A DNA stretch of 64,000 nt from [Bacillus] selenitireducens MLS10 (GCF_000093085.1 NC_014219.1:930001-994000); one strand, 5' to 3'. Shown: positions 9,047 to 19,232, counted from the first letter of the stretch. Translations and numbers: made by a program. The notes: generated by a model from the letters alone, not told the origin.

Positions 9047-10661
9047 TCAATTTTTAATGATACGAATATCATCCGGCAAAGAGTCTGACCACGGCAGGAA
9101 CTGTTCCATCTCAGATTGTTTGCTGGAGGGGAGGTTCTCAAACAGGTAGTTCAAATATGCCTGGGGCTTCAACTGGTTCTCTTTTGCAGTTTCAATCATA
9201 CTGTATATGATACTGCTGCTTTTGCACCTCGCGGTGTATTGGAGAAAATCCAGTTCTTTCTCCCAATAACGAATGGTTTAATACTGCGCTCTGCGCGATT
9301 GTTATCAATCGCTAATCGACCGTCTTTTAAGAATGTTCGTAGATGCTCCATTTGATAGCTGGCATAAATCACGGCTTTACCCAAGAGTGATTTGGATAGA
9401 ATTTTTGGCTTCATAGACTCAACCCATGCTGAAAAAGCCTCAAGAGGGGGCTCGATTCGCTCTTTTCGAGCTTCGTAGATCTCTTCGGGCGTTTTATACT
9501 TATTTTGAATCTCTCTTTCAATGCGGTAGAGCTCGTCGATGGCATTCAGCCCTTTTTTTGCCGCAGATGTCGTTGAATCACGATCGTCAGGCAACGTTTG
9601 AACCGCATCGAAAAACTTGCGACGTGCATGGGCCCAACATCCAACGAGTTCCACTTTGGGTTTGAGACCATGATAACCACCATAGCCATCAACATGCAGA
9701 TAGCCGGTAAATCCTTCTAGAAAGCGACGTGGATATTTACTTGCTCTTCCAGGCTGGTAATCATAGATGACGATCGGAACATCATGACCACCAGACCGGT
9801 ATAGCCACATATAGGATTTAGCTGCGGCCTCTTTTCCGTCTTCTTTCAAGACTTGAACGGTCGTTTCATCGGCATGGAGAACATCGAGAGATGTTAACAC
9901 CCGAATCATGAGGTCCCAGATCGGCTCAAGCATTTGTTCAGATGCTTCAATGATCCAATTGACATCGTCTGGCGGGATATGGAGACATCCATCCTCTTGA
10001 ACTCCTGTTCTTGCCGGTAAAGCGGTACGCCTTGAACAAATTTCTGATTGATCATATAAGAGACGATAGACGGCGAAGCCAAACTGCCTGGAAATGGGCG
10101 TTCTGGAGAAGGTGCTTTCACGATTGGATTTCTCGTACCCGTTCTTTCACAATGTCGACAGCTGTAAATGGTGGTTTCATACCGTTTGACCTTTACTTCT
10201 GCCGGGATGATCTCCAGTTCATCTTTAACCTGTGTCTTCATTATATGAAGTTCACCGTTGCAACACGAACAAACCTGGTCTTCGACCGGGAGTGTATAAG
10301 TCACGGTTTCAGTGTACAGGTTCTCTGTCAGGTCCTTACGAGCCTTTCGTTTTTTCTTCCGTTCATATGTAATTGCCTCAACCGTCGGTTCTTCCTCAGC
10401 TGCGTCCTGTTCTTTTTCAGACTCGTTAAACAAAGAACCTTGTTCAAAACGCTCATCTGTTTTTTCGCTGGATGTCCCGAATTTTTTCTTTTGCATCAGG
10501 CTGAACTGATCCCTGTACCATTTCAGTTGAAGTTCCAGCTCAGCCTTTTCCTTCTCGAGTCTTGAAACTCGGTCATCGACAGATTCAGTTGTGTTGGATG
10601 AGTGTTCAGATGTCTTTTTCATAATGTAGCTTATTTTATACGGAAACAATGATTCCTGCAA
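9047..10661 (-). pseudogene. tnpC: IS66 transposase TnpC, two frameshifts
   Basis: The DDE transposase of IS66 is split into three phases. The N-terminal piece (10661 or ATG 10622 down to about 9960) has the coiled coil, the FGTSSEK motif and the zinc-finger region with CSCC and CRHC. At about 9955-9962 one base (an A in TCAATT) is missing; the next piece resumes with ASEQMLEPIWDL and holds the catalytic region HADETTVQVL, HVDGYGGYHGL and DNNRAERSIKPFVIGRKNW. A second shift at about 9205-9213 precedes the last piece (YSMIETAKENQLKPQAYLNY) ending at 9047. Without both shifts the length would be about 525-540 residues, normal for the family. Confidence 0.88.
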
Positions 10662-10665
10662 GACG

Positions 10666-11022
10666 CTAAACGACTTTTTCAGGATTCATCTTCCGATGAG
10701 CCCCTTTTTGATCCAATGGCAGTCCATCTAACAACCATCTTAACTGTCTTTCCGTAATGATCATTGGCTCGTCAGAGCCAGATGTCGGCCATGGAAACCG
10801 ACCTTTCTCAAGACGACGGTAGTAAAGCCAAAAGCCATTATGATCCCAGTACAAAATTTTGATTTTGTCCCGATACCTGTTACAAAAGACGAACAGCGAA
10901 GATGAGAAGGGATCCAGTTCGAATCCCTCCTGAACAATCGCCGCTAAACCATCAATGGATTTGCGTAAATCCGTTGACCCTCTTGCAAGGTAAACGTTCT
11001 TTGGGTGAATCTGCCCGATCAT
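10666..11022 (-). CDS. tnpB: IS66-family accessory protein TnpB (Orf2)
   Basis: 118 residues, the full usual length of the IS66 Orf2 family. Typical motifs are YLARGSTDLRKSIDGLAA near the N-terminus, LFVFCNRYRDKIKILYWDHNG in the middle and LRWLLDGLPL near the end. The protein is needed for IS66 transposition but its biochemical role is unsettled. This IS66 TnpB is unrelated to the IS605-type TnpB nucleases elsewhere in this window. Its ATG overlaps the tnpA stop by 4 bp, suggesting translational coupling. Confidence 0.95.
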   Translation of the reverse strand: MIGQIHPKNVYLARGSTDLRKSIDGLAAIVQEGFELDPFSSSLFVFCNRYRDKIKILYWDHNGFWLYYRRLEKGRFPWPTSGSDEPMIITERQLRWLLDGLPLDQKGAHRKMNPEKVV

Positions 11023-11342
11023 AAAGCATTCACTGCTTGAAAGAGGTGTTGGAGTTCCTTTGGAGGTAATCCCGCAGGGATTTCAAGCCGGCTCCCATTA
11101 GGTAGATGAAGGATTATTTGTGAGGAATGATGTCGGGTGTGATCAACATGAACGGACAGCCAATCCGAAGACGATGGACTGGTTTCGGATTGCTTCTGGA
11201 TTTTTCGAAGCCAGTAACGGACCTGGTGAACGGTATATCCCTCATTTTGTTTCACCCAAGCGGCTACTGAGAGCCCTGAATCTTTGATTTCCTTCACTTT
11301 ATGTACCCAAAATTCATGATTTTTCCTTTGGTTATTCATCAC
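11019..11342 (-). CDS. tnpA: IS66-family accessory protein TnpA (HTH)
   Basis: 107 residues. The N-terminal half is a helix-turn-helix segment of the IS66 TnpA type (FWVHKVKEIKDSGLSVAAWV, then VHQVRYWLRK). The C-terminal tail (LHLPNGSRLEIPAG) is also typical. It is the first gene of the tnpA-tnpB-tnpC unit and overlaps tnpB by 4 bp. No defect was seen. Confidence 0.92.
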   Translation of the reverse strand: MMNNQRKNHEFWVHKVKEIKDSGLSVAAWVKQNEGYTVHQVRYWLRKIQKQSETSPSSSDWLSVHVDHTRHHSSQIILHLPNGSRLEIPAGLPPKELQHLFQAVNAL

Positions 11343-11445
11343 GTCATTCCCTCATACTTTGAATATAATCACAGTATGAAGGAAGATCGGGTTAAATCAT
11401 ATGTGCATTTGTTTGACGCTTACTTTATTTTTGCGAATAGAAAAA

Positions 11446-11500
11446 CTCCCAACTAAGTAGCGTAGAAATAGATTATTTCTACTGATCACTTTGTTGGGAG
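11446..11500. repeat. 55-bp near-perfect palindrome
   Basis: CTCCCAAC at 11446-11453 pairs with GTTGGGAG at 11493-11500; inside these, GTAGAAATA (11462-11470) pairs with TATTTCTAC (11474-11482) around a 3-nt centre. The middle part between the two stems pairs imperfectly. It lies 22 bp outside the IS66 right end and may be an old IS end, a terminator for the minus-strand lyase gene or a mobile palindrome. The rest of the 11424-11683 gap shows nothing else. Confidence 0.75.
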
Positions 11501-11683
11501 CATATCATCCTTTGAATGGTGAGGGCTTTTTAAATGATTCTGTTACTGTTCATTGTTGATTAAAATCACTGTTACTTGCGAACTGCCTGGAGATTTATTA
11601 TTAGGATACCTTTTGAATCACGCTGCTGTTTTTACGAGAGTGACTGCCTGATTGGCTATGTTCAAAACAGCAGTTACGGTGTT

Positions 11684-14600
11684 TCAGTCAATCAGCTCCT
11701 TGACATAATAGAGTACCTTTGCAGTCTGATCGCGTTTAGTCGGCTGGTGAGGAAGGAAATGTCCTCCTGCGGTCCCTTCGAGAATGCCTGTCTTGGTCAG
11801 GGCTGCGACAGAAGGTATTGCGGTCTGTCCGATCTGTTCCAGATCTTTGTAGGCAAGGTCGTGTTCGGAAGACAGAGGTTCGCCTGTGAAGATGTCGATG
11901 GCCCTTGCGATCATGATGGCCATTTCTTCCCGATTGACAGATTCATCCTGACGAAATGTACCGTCTTCATAGCCGTTCGTAATTCCGGCTTCATAAGCAG
12001 CGGTAATCGCGTCAGACAGGGTTCCGTGCTGATCGGTGAAGGCGGTCTCGCCAGGGGTTGACGGATTCAGTTCCCCAATGCGGACAAGCATTGCAATCAT
12101 CTGGCCTCTGGTGACATCATCTGCAGGACGGAATTCGTAATCACTGAATCCTTCAATAATGCCTGCAGAAGTGAGCGTGTCGATATAGTGAGACGCCCAA
12201 TGATTCAATGGCACGTCTTCAAACTGCTGCGAAGGCAGATCGGTAACCGAAACGCGTACCTGTGCCGATGTGCCGGAGACGAGATCCGTAATTGTGATAA
12301 CGGCGTTACCTGCCTGCTTCGCGGTTACTGTCCCGCGGTGATCAACGGTTACCGTATCGGATGCGTCTGTCGTGTATCGGAGGCCTTCCGTAAAGGCGCC
12401 CGCCGGTTCCACGACCGGCGAGAGCAGGTATTCGTCACCGGTATTCAGGTGAAGTGCGCTCTCTGCCGCGCTGAGTTGCGTGATTGCGACACTCGTCTCC
12501 AACAGCGTAAAGTGATCGATGAACAGCTGTCTGTCACTTGTGCCGGAGGATGCATCGTAGCCAAAGGTGAAGCGAGCCGGCGCTTTGGCATTTTCAGCCC
12601 ATGATCCAGATTCAATTACATCGCCGTCAAGCGTGAAAGAATAGACACCGCTGAGAAGATTGATGTCGAGAGTTGCGTCATGCCAATAGCCGGCAACAAA
12701 GCGGTCCATCCCGTTTTCCATCGTGAAAAGGGGGGCGCTGTCTGTGTCAGAAACGGTGATTGTGAGCCCTTCGGTTTCCCTGGTCATAAACGACCAGTTC
12801 ACAATGATTCGGTCAGTGGCATCCGACACGTCGAGGTGCGTGAAAGCATCTTCCCCATCAATGGATTCGAGTTTGCCGTATTTATTGATGATGCCAGCCT
12901 CTTTGCCGTTGATCTTCAGGTTATCAACGACAGAGGCATGGGTAGTGCGGTTATCCTGGAAGATGAATTTTCCAATATCTTCAGGCGTACTTGCCGTATC
13001 TCTGAAGGCGAAGTCAGATGCGATCTGCACCGGATTTTCGTCTTCGGGGGTGACGAGGACGCTGTAACGGCCTTCGTCGAGGTTGACAGAGATGGCAATG
13101 TCGTAGGATGTGCCAACGTGCCAACTAAGCTCTTCATCTGCTTTGAATACGGCGCCGTCTCTTGCATCAAATAGTCCGCCGGTGTTTGACGAGGCTCTGA
13201 CGATAATTGGAAGATCCGGGTAATTACTGATGGTCATCTCTTCTCCCGCAAGACCCATTACCGCATCAATGCCCTCTTCTTTTGGTGTGAATGTGTAGGT
13301 GACCTCAACGGTTCCGGTTTCTGCTGCAAACGGCGTAACACCAGTGAAGTCACGTTCAGGCAGAATGGCTTCACTCTTATGGAAATACGTCAGACTGTCT
13401 GCTTTTGACACGTTCACTGACGTCACGGATTCTCCGTGAGGGCCGTCTTCAAAGCGTTCGTCAAAGAGGGCGTTTGTCTGCCATCCGGAGCTGCCTTCCT
13501 GCAGATCGAGGATTGCCGTTTTACTGAGGCCGGAAGCGTCTTTTACGTCAAACGACAGATGGATGTTCTCATCTGTATGAGCGAGTACCTTCACACCATC
13601 GTCGAGGACGAGTGGCGCAGAAACGGGATGGTCAATGACGAGCTCGATGGTCCCGTTGTTCTGTCTCGTCGGATCGCTGACGGACACTTCAAGGCGGTCA
13701 CCAGGATATTCTCTCATCATGACTGAAGCCTTGTTATAGCTTGTCAGCTTCCCTGCTGTTGTCGGACCATCGGTCCAAAAGTTGGCTGCGAGAATGCCGA
13801 GTGAAGCTTCTTCAGCAGCCTGAACTTCCTTCGTGTTGGCAAGAACCGTCACGTCAGGAGCCGCCGCATAGTCGGAGACAGCTTCGGAAGACTGATTCGG
13901 AAGCACGATATAGGCGTACGTATCGTCTGTCGGATCTGTGCCGTGGTCAACAGACAATTCTGCAAAGGGCCGGGTGACGGTTTCGGTTGAGCCGTTGCGG
14001 TTTATGTCATACCAGGAACCGCTCTGCTCGTAACGCTGGACGTGTACATCCGCCGTTTCCGGGAAAACGTAGCCGATGTCACTGCCGGCTGTATTGCCTT
14101 CGATGTGCATCCAGGTTGGTTCGGTGGCAGTGTGAGACGTGTTCATACCGGTATTGATGGCCGCACCGTCAATGAGGATCTCATTCATCCCCTCTTTGGC
14201 AAGCTTGCGGCTGTCGATGATCGTTTCGATCTGATCACCGTCATCACTTGAGATGCCCGAACCGAGAGCGACGATTTCGTCATCAAACATAAACCATGAT
14301 TTGTGACCGGTCAGGCTTTGCCCAAAGACGGCCTGATCGAGCTGCATGCCGCTGGCACCGTAAAGTCCGTCCAGCGATGTCCCGCCGACCCATGTGGCAG
14401 GGGATGTGCGGGCAGTCCCAAGTCCAGGACTGAGAGGACGGTCCATATTGGCGGTGATGCCTGGAAGGCGTTTCGGGTCGATAGCAGCCCAAAATCCATC
14501 GTTATACTGATGGAGGTCATCCGTATACAGGTAGGTCATGCCGGAACCTGTGTAGTGGCCTTTCATATTCTCTCCATTCATATTGCCTTCATAGGCGGCA

Positions 14601-17542
14601 ATCCGGTCGGAATATTTACTGAGTGCAAAAGTGAATCCGGGTCTTCGGTGTGCAACACGGTCCATATGCGTCATGAGATAATGACCGATAAGTTCGCCAC
14701 GTGCCTCAATGGTTTCATCGTTCAAAATCGTATTGGCCATCGTGATCACCTGAATGCGGTTGAAAGCATCGATCATCTCCGGCTGAGAGATAAGCCAGCC
14801 TTTGATCATGCTCATCATCCGCTCTTCGTAATGATTTGGAACGATCGTCGCGTACTGAATAATCCGTTGAACAGCACCGCGTCCATGGCCGATGTCTTCC
14901 GTATTGCCCCGGGAAATGGCCCGTCCGTTGACCATATCCATCATGAGTCCTTTGTAGATGACCGGCTCAAAGCTGAGGAAGATCATCTCATAGATCACGT
15001 TCAGGTCATCTTCATTCAGTTCGTAACGGCTGTCGTTGAGCATGTAAATCAGATCGATCATTGAACCAAGGAATACAACACCATACGTACCCGTATAAGC
15101 GATGTTGTTGTGATCGATGAAGGAACCATCGATATACACGCCGTTTCCTCTGCCTGATTGTTTAATCGTCACGACAGGGAAATGTTCCTGTGCTGAGGCG
15201 ATCCGTTCTTCATCATGGGCGAGAATCCCCTGAAGGGCGACAGCTTTGCCGAGGTCGACCAGGTTTGCTCCTGAAGCTTTAACACGCCAAGTGGCATTGC
15301 CAACACCGTAGTAGTGGGTTACTTCAGGAATGTAGTGTTTCACTGCATCCGTATAGCGGAGGCGCTGTTCTTCTGCCAAACTGTCATGAACCATGGCAAC
15401 CGTATCATTCAAGAGTTGTGGAGACCCGATCTGCCAGTCCCACCAGTTTCCGTAGTCAGAGCCGTCGGCGTGATAATGATGTTCGTTCATCCATCTCAGC
15501 CCGTAGAGAATGGCTTCAAGAAGTGACTCGGATTTGTAAAGTGAGCTCGCTTCAAACGTGTATGCCTGTGCCATTTGATGCAAATTTCTGAAATGTGTGG
15601 TCATTGTGGCTGAGTCTGAGAATTGACCTGCGTCATCCCAAAGGACATCGGCCTCCTTATCCATCTTCATCGTGGCAAGAAGACTTGCGGCTTTCTCTGT
15701 CAACTCGTCCACCTGATCGGCGATCGCTGGTGTATCCATGTCGGTATAGGCGTTTGGCACGATGTAATTTACCCAACGTTCGCGCATCCGATCAAATTCC
15801 GTTTCCTCGTATGGCAGGACGGAAACCGTCATTCTTGCTTCTGCGTCACTGTCAGCAGCACGGATGATCACTTCTGCTTCACCAGGAGCAATGGCATGGA
15901 CAAAGGTTCCGTCTGTTTGCAGTACAGTTTCGTCAGACACGCTCCAATTCAGCGTTGCATCAGACGAAGAGGAGGGATGGACGTCAGGGAAAACAGCGAA
16001 GGAACGTCCTTCAACAACGGTCATATCCGTCTCCTGAAGGGTGATATCCGATACCGGTATCTCGCCGTCATGGACGATGACTTTCGCGGTATCTGTAAGT
16101 GTCAAATCGTCATTGACGATGACGGTGACCGCTGTTTCACCTGCAGAAACCCCTGTGATGCTGCCGTCATCAACTGTGGCAACTGTCGGATCACCTGTCG
16201 TCCATGTGAATGAATCTGCCTCGGCGTAGACCGGAGTTAATCCGAAAGTGGCCTTAACGGTTTCGCCTTCCTTGACGTAAATTGGCTCATCGTCAAAGGA
16301 GATGCCTTCAACGGCAGCTTCCTGACCGGAAATGGCGAAGGATTTAATGTCGATTGTGCCGGAGGAACCGGCTTCAGGACTCACTGCGCCCCCGATCACG
16401 AGGATCAGCCGGATATGTGTCGCATTGCTTTTTGTTTCGATTTCGCCTGTGCGTGTCATCCAGTCGGTTGAACCTGCCGGGACAGCGGCCACGTCCTTTC
16501 GTTCAAGGAGTGAGGTGCCGTTAAACTGTTCGACGCGCAAGAATGCAGCGTTGCCCTGAGGATTGGGACTGTTGAGTTCGGCTGTGCGAAGGACTGTCCC
16601 GATTTCATAGCGGCGGTTCGGGTCCACTTCAATGGCGTCGTAATACTGAAAGAAACCGACCGTTTCATCGAGGGAAAGACTGACGATCGTCTCCTCCCCT
16701 TCCAGATGGACATGTCCTTTCGGAGCCTCTCCTTCTGATGGCCCCCAATTTCGTAAATCCCAGTAGGCGGGCTTTGTTTCGTCCTGCCACAGATCAGCAA
16801 AGGATTCTGCGTGTTCGGTTTCATCAAAGCGGTGGTTTTTCAAAAGGGTGTTGGCCAATTCATCTTCCACATGGGGAGGTTCGTCTTTGGAGACCTCGCT
16901 CAAGGAGAAAGAATCGATGGCAATTGTTCCGGTGGCGCCCTGTCCCGGGGAAACGACACCGGTGATGAGGATTAACCGGATTGTTTCGGCTCCCTGTACA
17001 GGCTGAACGCTCTCGTGCACGTCATGCCATCCGGTGTCTTGATCGGTGTTTGTTACATGTGCAACATCATCGCGTAACAGCACCTGGCCGTTTTCGTTGA
17101 GGTGCTCCACCCGTAAAGATGCGGCGTTACCGGATGTGTGAGGCGTTGAGAGGTTCTCTGCACGAATGGCTGTCGTCAGTTCATACGTTGCGTCCTGTTT
17201 TACAGGTATAGGATTTTGATACTGAAAAAATGAGACCGTCTGATCGAGCTCGATCGTTACGATCTGTTCATCATGATGATGTGTGGCAAGAGGAGGCTCG
17301 CCGCCTGAGTTACCCCAGTTGCGTAAATCCCAATACGCCGGCTTCATGCCATCGGTCCATAAATCGGCAAAATCGCCGGCATGTTCCTGATCTTCGAAAC
17401 TGCCGTTATTAAGCAGTTCACCTGATCGAGCCGTTTGCATTGATGAATCCGCAAAGGAAACGCTTTCAAAAAATGGGATGAAAAGCGGAAATAATAAAGC
17501 CATAACCAGTCCAATTACGCATTGCTTCTGTAAATACTTCAA
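11684..17542 (-). CDS. SLH-anchored polysaccharide lyase family 8 enzyme
   Basis: 1952 residues from a TTG start preceded by AAGGAGGAG. Signal peptide at residues 1-31 (VMALLFPLFIPFFESVSFA). Two homologous carbohydrate-binding-like modules follow (about 45-215 and 230-400; both with YWDLRNWG), then two Big2-type Ig modules (about 410-580). The family 8 lyase region spans roughly 590-1340, with NWWDWQIGSPQ near 699, the catalytic His/Tyr stretch DHNNIAYTGTYG near 807 and RGNTEDIGHGRGA near 885. Two beta-rich modules, another Big2 module (about 1690-1770) and three SLH domains (about 1785-1950) end it. Family 8 lyases cleave uronic-acid polysaccharides (hyaluronate, chondroitin, xanthan) by beta-elimination; which substrate applies here is unknown. 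It should be displayed on the wall. Confidence 0.88.
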   Translation of the reverse strand: MKYLQKQCVIGLVMALLFPLFIPFFESVSFADSSMQTARSGELLNNGSFEDQEHAGDFADLWTDGMKPAYWDLRNWGNSGGEPPLATHHHDEQIVTIELDQTVSFFQYQNPIPVKQDATYELTTAIRAENLSTPHTSGNAASLRVEHLNENGQVLLRDDVAHVTNTDQDTGWHDVHESVQPVQGAETIRLILITGVVSPGQGATGTIAIDSFSLSEVSKDEPPHVEDELANTLLKNHRFDETEHAESFADLWQDETKPAYWDLRNWGPSEGEAPKGHVHLEGEETIVSLSLDETVGFFQYYDAIEVDPNRRYEIGTVLRTAELNSPNPQGNAAFLRVEQFNGTSLLERKDVAAVPAGSTDWMTRTGEIETKSNATHIRLILVIGGAVSPEAGSSGTIDIKSFAISGQEAAVEGISFDDEPIYVKEGETVKATFGLTPVYAEADSFTWTTGDPTVATVDDGSITGVSAGETAVTVIVNDDLTLTDTAKVIVHDGEIPVSDITLQETDMTVVEGRSFAVFPDVHPSSSSDATLNWSVSDETVLQTDGTFVHAIAPGEAEVIIRAADSDAEARMTVSVLPYEETEFDRMRERWVNYIVPNAYTDMDTPAIADQVDELTEKAASLLATMKMDKEADVLWDDAGQFSDSATMTTHFRNLHQMAQAYTFEASSLYKSESLLEAILYGLRWMNEHHYHADGSDYGNWWDWQIGSPQLLNDTVAMVHDSLAEEQRLRYTDAVKHYIPEVTHYYGVGNATWRVKASGANLVDLGKAVALQGILAHDEERIASAQEHFPVVTIKQSGRGNGVYIDGSFIDHNNIAYTGTYGVVFLGSMIDLIYMLNDSRYELNEDDLNVIYEMIFLSFEPVIYKGLMMDMVNGRAISRGNTEDIGHGRGAVQRIIQYATIVPNHYEERMMSMIKGWLISQPEMIDAFNRIQVITMANTILNDETIEARGELIGHYLMTHMDRVAHRRPGFTFALSKYSDRIAAYEGNMNGENMKGHYTGSGMTYLYTDDLHQYNDGFWAAIDPKRLPGITANMDRPLSPGLGTARTSPATWVGGTSLDGLYGASGMQLDQAVFGQSLTGHKSWFMFDDEIVALGSGISSDDGDQIETIIDSRKLAKEGMNEILIDGAAINTGMNTSHTATEPTWMHIEGNTAGSDIGYVFPETADVHVQRYEQSGSWYDINRNGSTETVTRPFAELSVDHGTDPTDDTYAYIVLPNQSSEAVSDYAAAPDVTVLANTKEVQAAEEASLGILAANFWTDGPTTAGKLTSYNKASVMMREYPGDRLEVSVSDPTRQNNGTIELVIDHPVSAPLVLDDGVKVLAHTDENIHLSFDVKDASGLSKTAILDLQEGSSGWQTNALFDERFEDGPHGESVTSVNVSKADSLTYFHKSEAILPERDFTGVTPFAAETGTVEVTYTFTPKEEGIDAVMGLAGEEMTISNYPDLPIIVRASSNTGGLFDARDGAVFKADEELSWHVGTSYDIAISVNLDEGRYSVLVTPEDENPVQIASDFAFRDTASTPEDIGKFIFQDNRTTHASVVDNLKINGKEAGIINKYGKLESIDGEDAFTHLDVSDATDRIIVNWSFMTRETEGLTITVSDTDSAPLFTMENGMDRFVAGYWHDATLDINLLSGVYSFTLDGDVIESGSWAENAKAPARFTFGYDASSGTSDRQLFIDHFTLLETSVAITQLSAAESALHLNTGDEYLLSPVVEPAGAFTEGLRYTTDASDTVTVDHRGTVTAKQAGNAVITITDLVSGTSAQVRVSVTDLPSQQFEDVPLNHWASHYIDTLTSAGIIEGFSDYEFRPADDVTRGQMIAMLVRIGELNPSTPGETAFTDQHGTLSDAITAAYEAGITNGYEDGTFRQDESVNREEMAIMIARAIDIFTGEPLSSEHDLAYKDLEQIGQTAIPSVAALTKTGILEGTAGGHFLPHQPTKRDQTAKVLYYVKELID

Positions 17543-17748
17543 CGATGATCTCCTCCTTAAATGGGTATACGGGTCGTTTCCTGTGTCCTCCTTTCTGCAA
17601 AATGAAATGTCTTAATTATCATAGCTTCGCCTGCAATGACTGGTGTGAACGGTTTTGACCAAATAGAGCAGGATTTTGACGATTGTGGGTCTGGTCAACA
17701 TGAAAGATCCTGCAAGGGAAGAAGATATCATTCATCTGCAATAGAAGA

Positions 17749-17775
17749 AAGACCCTCACCATCGGTGAGGGTCTT
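17749..17775 (-). terminator. Rho-independent terminator of the SLH-CAP gene
   Basis: Stem AGACCCTCACC / GGTGAGGGTCT with a short loop; on the minus strand it is followed by TTCTTCTATT. It lies 30 bp past the stop of the CAP protein gene. The rest of 17543-17804 holds no visible gene. Confidence 0.8.
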
Positions 17776-17804
17776 CTGCACAGCAAGCGTGACGTAATGA
17801 AAAA

Positions 17805-19232
17805 TTACTCATTAAAATAACCTGCAGGGTCGTCTTCTGTACCAAACCAGACGTGTGAATAGTTGCCTTTGACGGATATACCCATGACGGTGAGATTACT
17901 CCAGTATCCGTCACCAATGATCACATTATCATGTGCCGGACTCGACTGCCAGAGTGACAGGGCGCGCTCAGCCGTCATGCCGTTTGAAGCCCAGACCGAG
18001 ATTTCATAACCGGATCCATTGTATACGCCGTCGGTGATTTCATACGGTTTATCCCACATGCCGGAGGCATTTGCGTGATCGGATGTGTAGCATACCGGCG
18101 ACCAGTCGCCGTTGGCAGACCAGCTGTGCAGGTTGCATTCCGGTGCGGCGCGTTCAGGGCTGTGAAGGTTTGAGTCATTGACATGTGAGCGTGCGACCTG
18201 CGTCATGGAGACAGACAGCTTCAATGGCTCGAGACCGAGGCTCACGCGGTAGTCGTTGATCAGGTTGGCAAGCTCGCGCTCTTCAACGGACAGCTCTGAA
18301 GAGAGAACATCGATCGGCTGATAGCCGGTTACGGGCTCATCGTCTTCAGGCTCTTCCTCCCCGTTCTCGTCACGGCTTTCGTCTGGAAGCGTGGCCTCGC
18401 TGTCCATGATGACCGTATCGATGGCATCCCTCAGTGGATTGGTATACGGGATGGATGCCTGTTCTTGTTTAAGGTCTTCAATAAGAGCTTTCAGCGAGGT
18501 TAATGCTTCTTGCTGTTCTTCATCGTTCATGCCGCCGGCGTGGAGCTGATCAGTCTCCAGCCTTACTTCTTCGAGCAGAAGCAGGGCATCCTCGGCTTCA
18601 ATCGTGTGGTGGCCGGCCTGCATGGATGCGCGGACCATGACAGAGAAGTCCGAGCGGATCATGAACTGATCGGTGCCATAGGCATCGAGAGAAATGCCGG
18701 AGGTAATGGCGTAGTCATACAGAGCCTGCACGGCATCCATCGACGACGCACCGAGATCTTGAAAAGGGTTCGTATGGCCAACAGGAGCAAGCTCAAAACC
18801 GTTTGCGAGCATAATCGCCATTGCACCGCGGGTCACTTCGTCGTCCGGACCAAAGGTGCCGTCAGGATTACCGCGAACGACCCCCTGTTCTTCTAGGGCG
18901 ATGAGGGCATTGTAGTAGCTCGTCCCTGGGTAAACATCGTTGAACGAAGGGCTGTCTGCGGACGTTTCAATCAGGAGATTCCCTTCGAGATCGACAAAAC
19001 CCAGTGATCTTGCAACCATGATTGCAGCAGCACCTCTTGATATGTCATTGTCGGGTTTAAATGAGCCATCGGGAAAGCCGCCGATGATCCCGAGGTCATA
19101 AAGGCTGAGGACATCATCTTTGTAGCGCTCAGCGAGGGGGTCGGTAAATGGTGATGATTCGGCAGCCGGTGAGAGTCCGCAGGAGAGAATCGACACGGCG
19201 AAGATGAGAAAAGCAATGTATTTTTTAATCAT
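17805..19232 (-). CDS. SLH-domain CAP/SCP-like secreted protein
   Basis: 475 residues. Signal peptide at 1-25 (YIAFLIFAVSILSCGLSPAA); the Cys is not in a good lipobox. Three SLH domains come first (about 32-210, with GGFPDGSFKPDNDISRGAAA and GNPDGTFGPDDEVTRGAMA), an acidic helical linker next (about 210-310), and a CAP domain last (about 315-470: LANLINDYRVSLGLEPLKLS, then SHVNDSN, HSWSANGDWSPVCY, SSPAHDNVI). Bacillus CAP proteins such as YkwD are secreted and of uncertain function; the conserved His/Glu cavity residues appear present. SLH at the N-terminus and the functional domain at the C-terminus is opposite to the other SLH proteins here. It follows a 53-residue peptide gene after 170 bp. 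Confidence 0.88.
   Translation of the reverse strand: MIKKYIAFLIFAVSILSCGLSPAAESSPFTDPLAERYKDDVLSLYDLGIIGGFPDGSFKPDNDISRGAAAIMVARSLGFVDLEGNLLIETSADSPSFNDVYPGTSYYNALIALEEQGVVRGNPDGTFGPDDEVTRGAMAIMLANGFELAPVGHTNPFQDLGASSMDAVQALYDYAITSGISLDAYGTDQFMIRSDFSVMVRASMQAGHHTIEAEDALLLLEEVRLETDQLHAGGMNDEEQQEALTSLKALIEDLKQEQASIPYTNPLRDAIDTVIMDSEATLPDESRDENGEEEPEDDEPVTGYQPIDVLSSELSVEERELANLINDYRVSLGLEPLKLSVSMTQVARSHVNDSNLHSPERAAPECNLHSWSANGDWSPVCYTSDHANASGMWDKPYEITDGVYNGSGYEISVWASNGMTAERALSLWQSSPAHDNVIIGDGYWSNLTVMGISVKGNYSHVWFGTEDDPAGYFNE

Larger units (their letters stand above)
8989..11423 (-). mobile_element. IS66-family insertion sequence
   Basis: 2435 bp bounded by GTAAGCGTCAAA at 8989-9000 and its exact inverted copy at 11412-11423; GTAAGCG is the standard IS66 tip. 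It contains the canonical tnpA-tnpB-tnpC set on the minus strand. The 8 bp flanks (TTCCTAAT and TTTATTTT) do not match, so the usual 8-bp target duplication is missing, suggesting deletion or rearrangement at one side. The tnpC gene has two frameshifts, so the element is not autonomous. It is inserted in an older IS3 relic. Confidence 0.93.
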
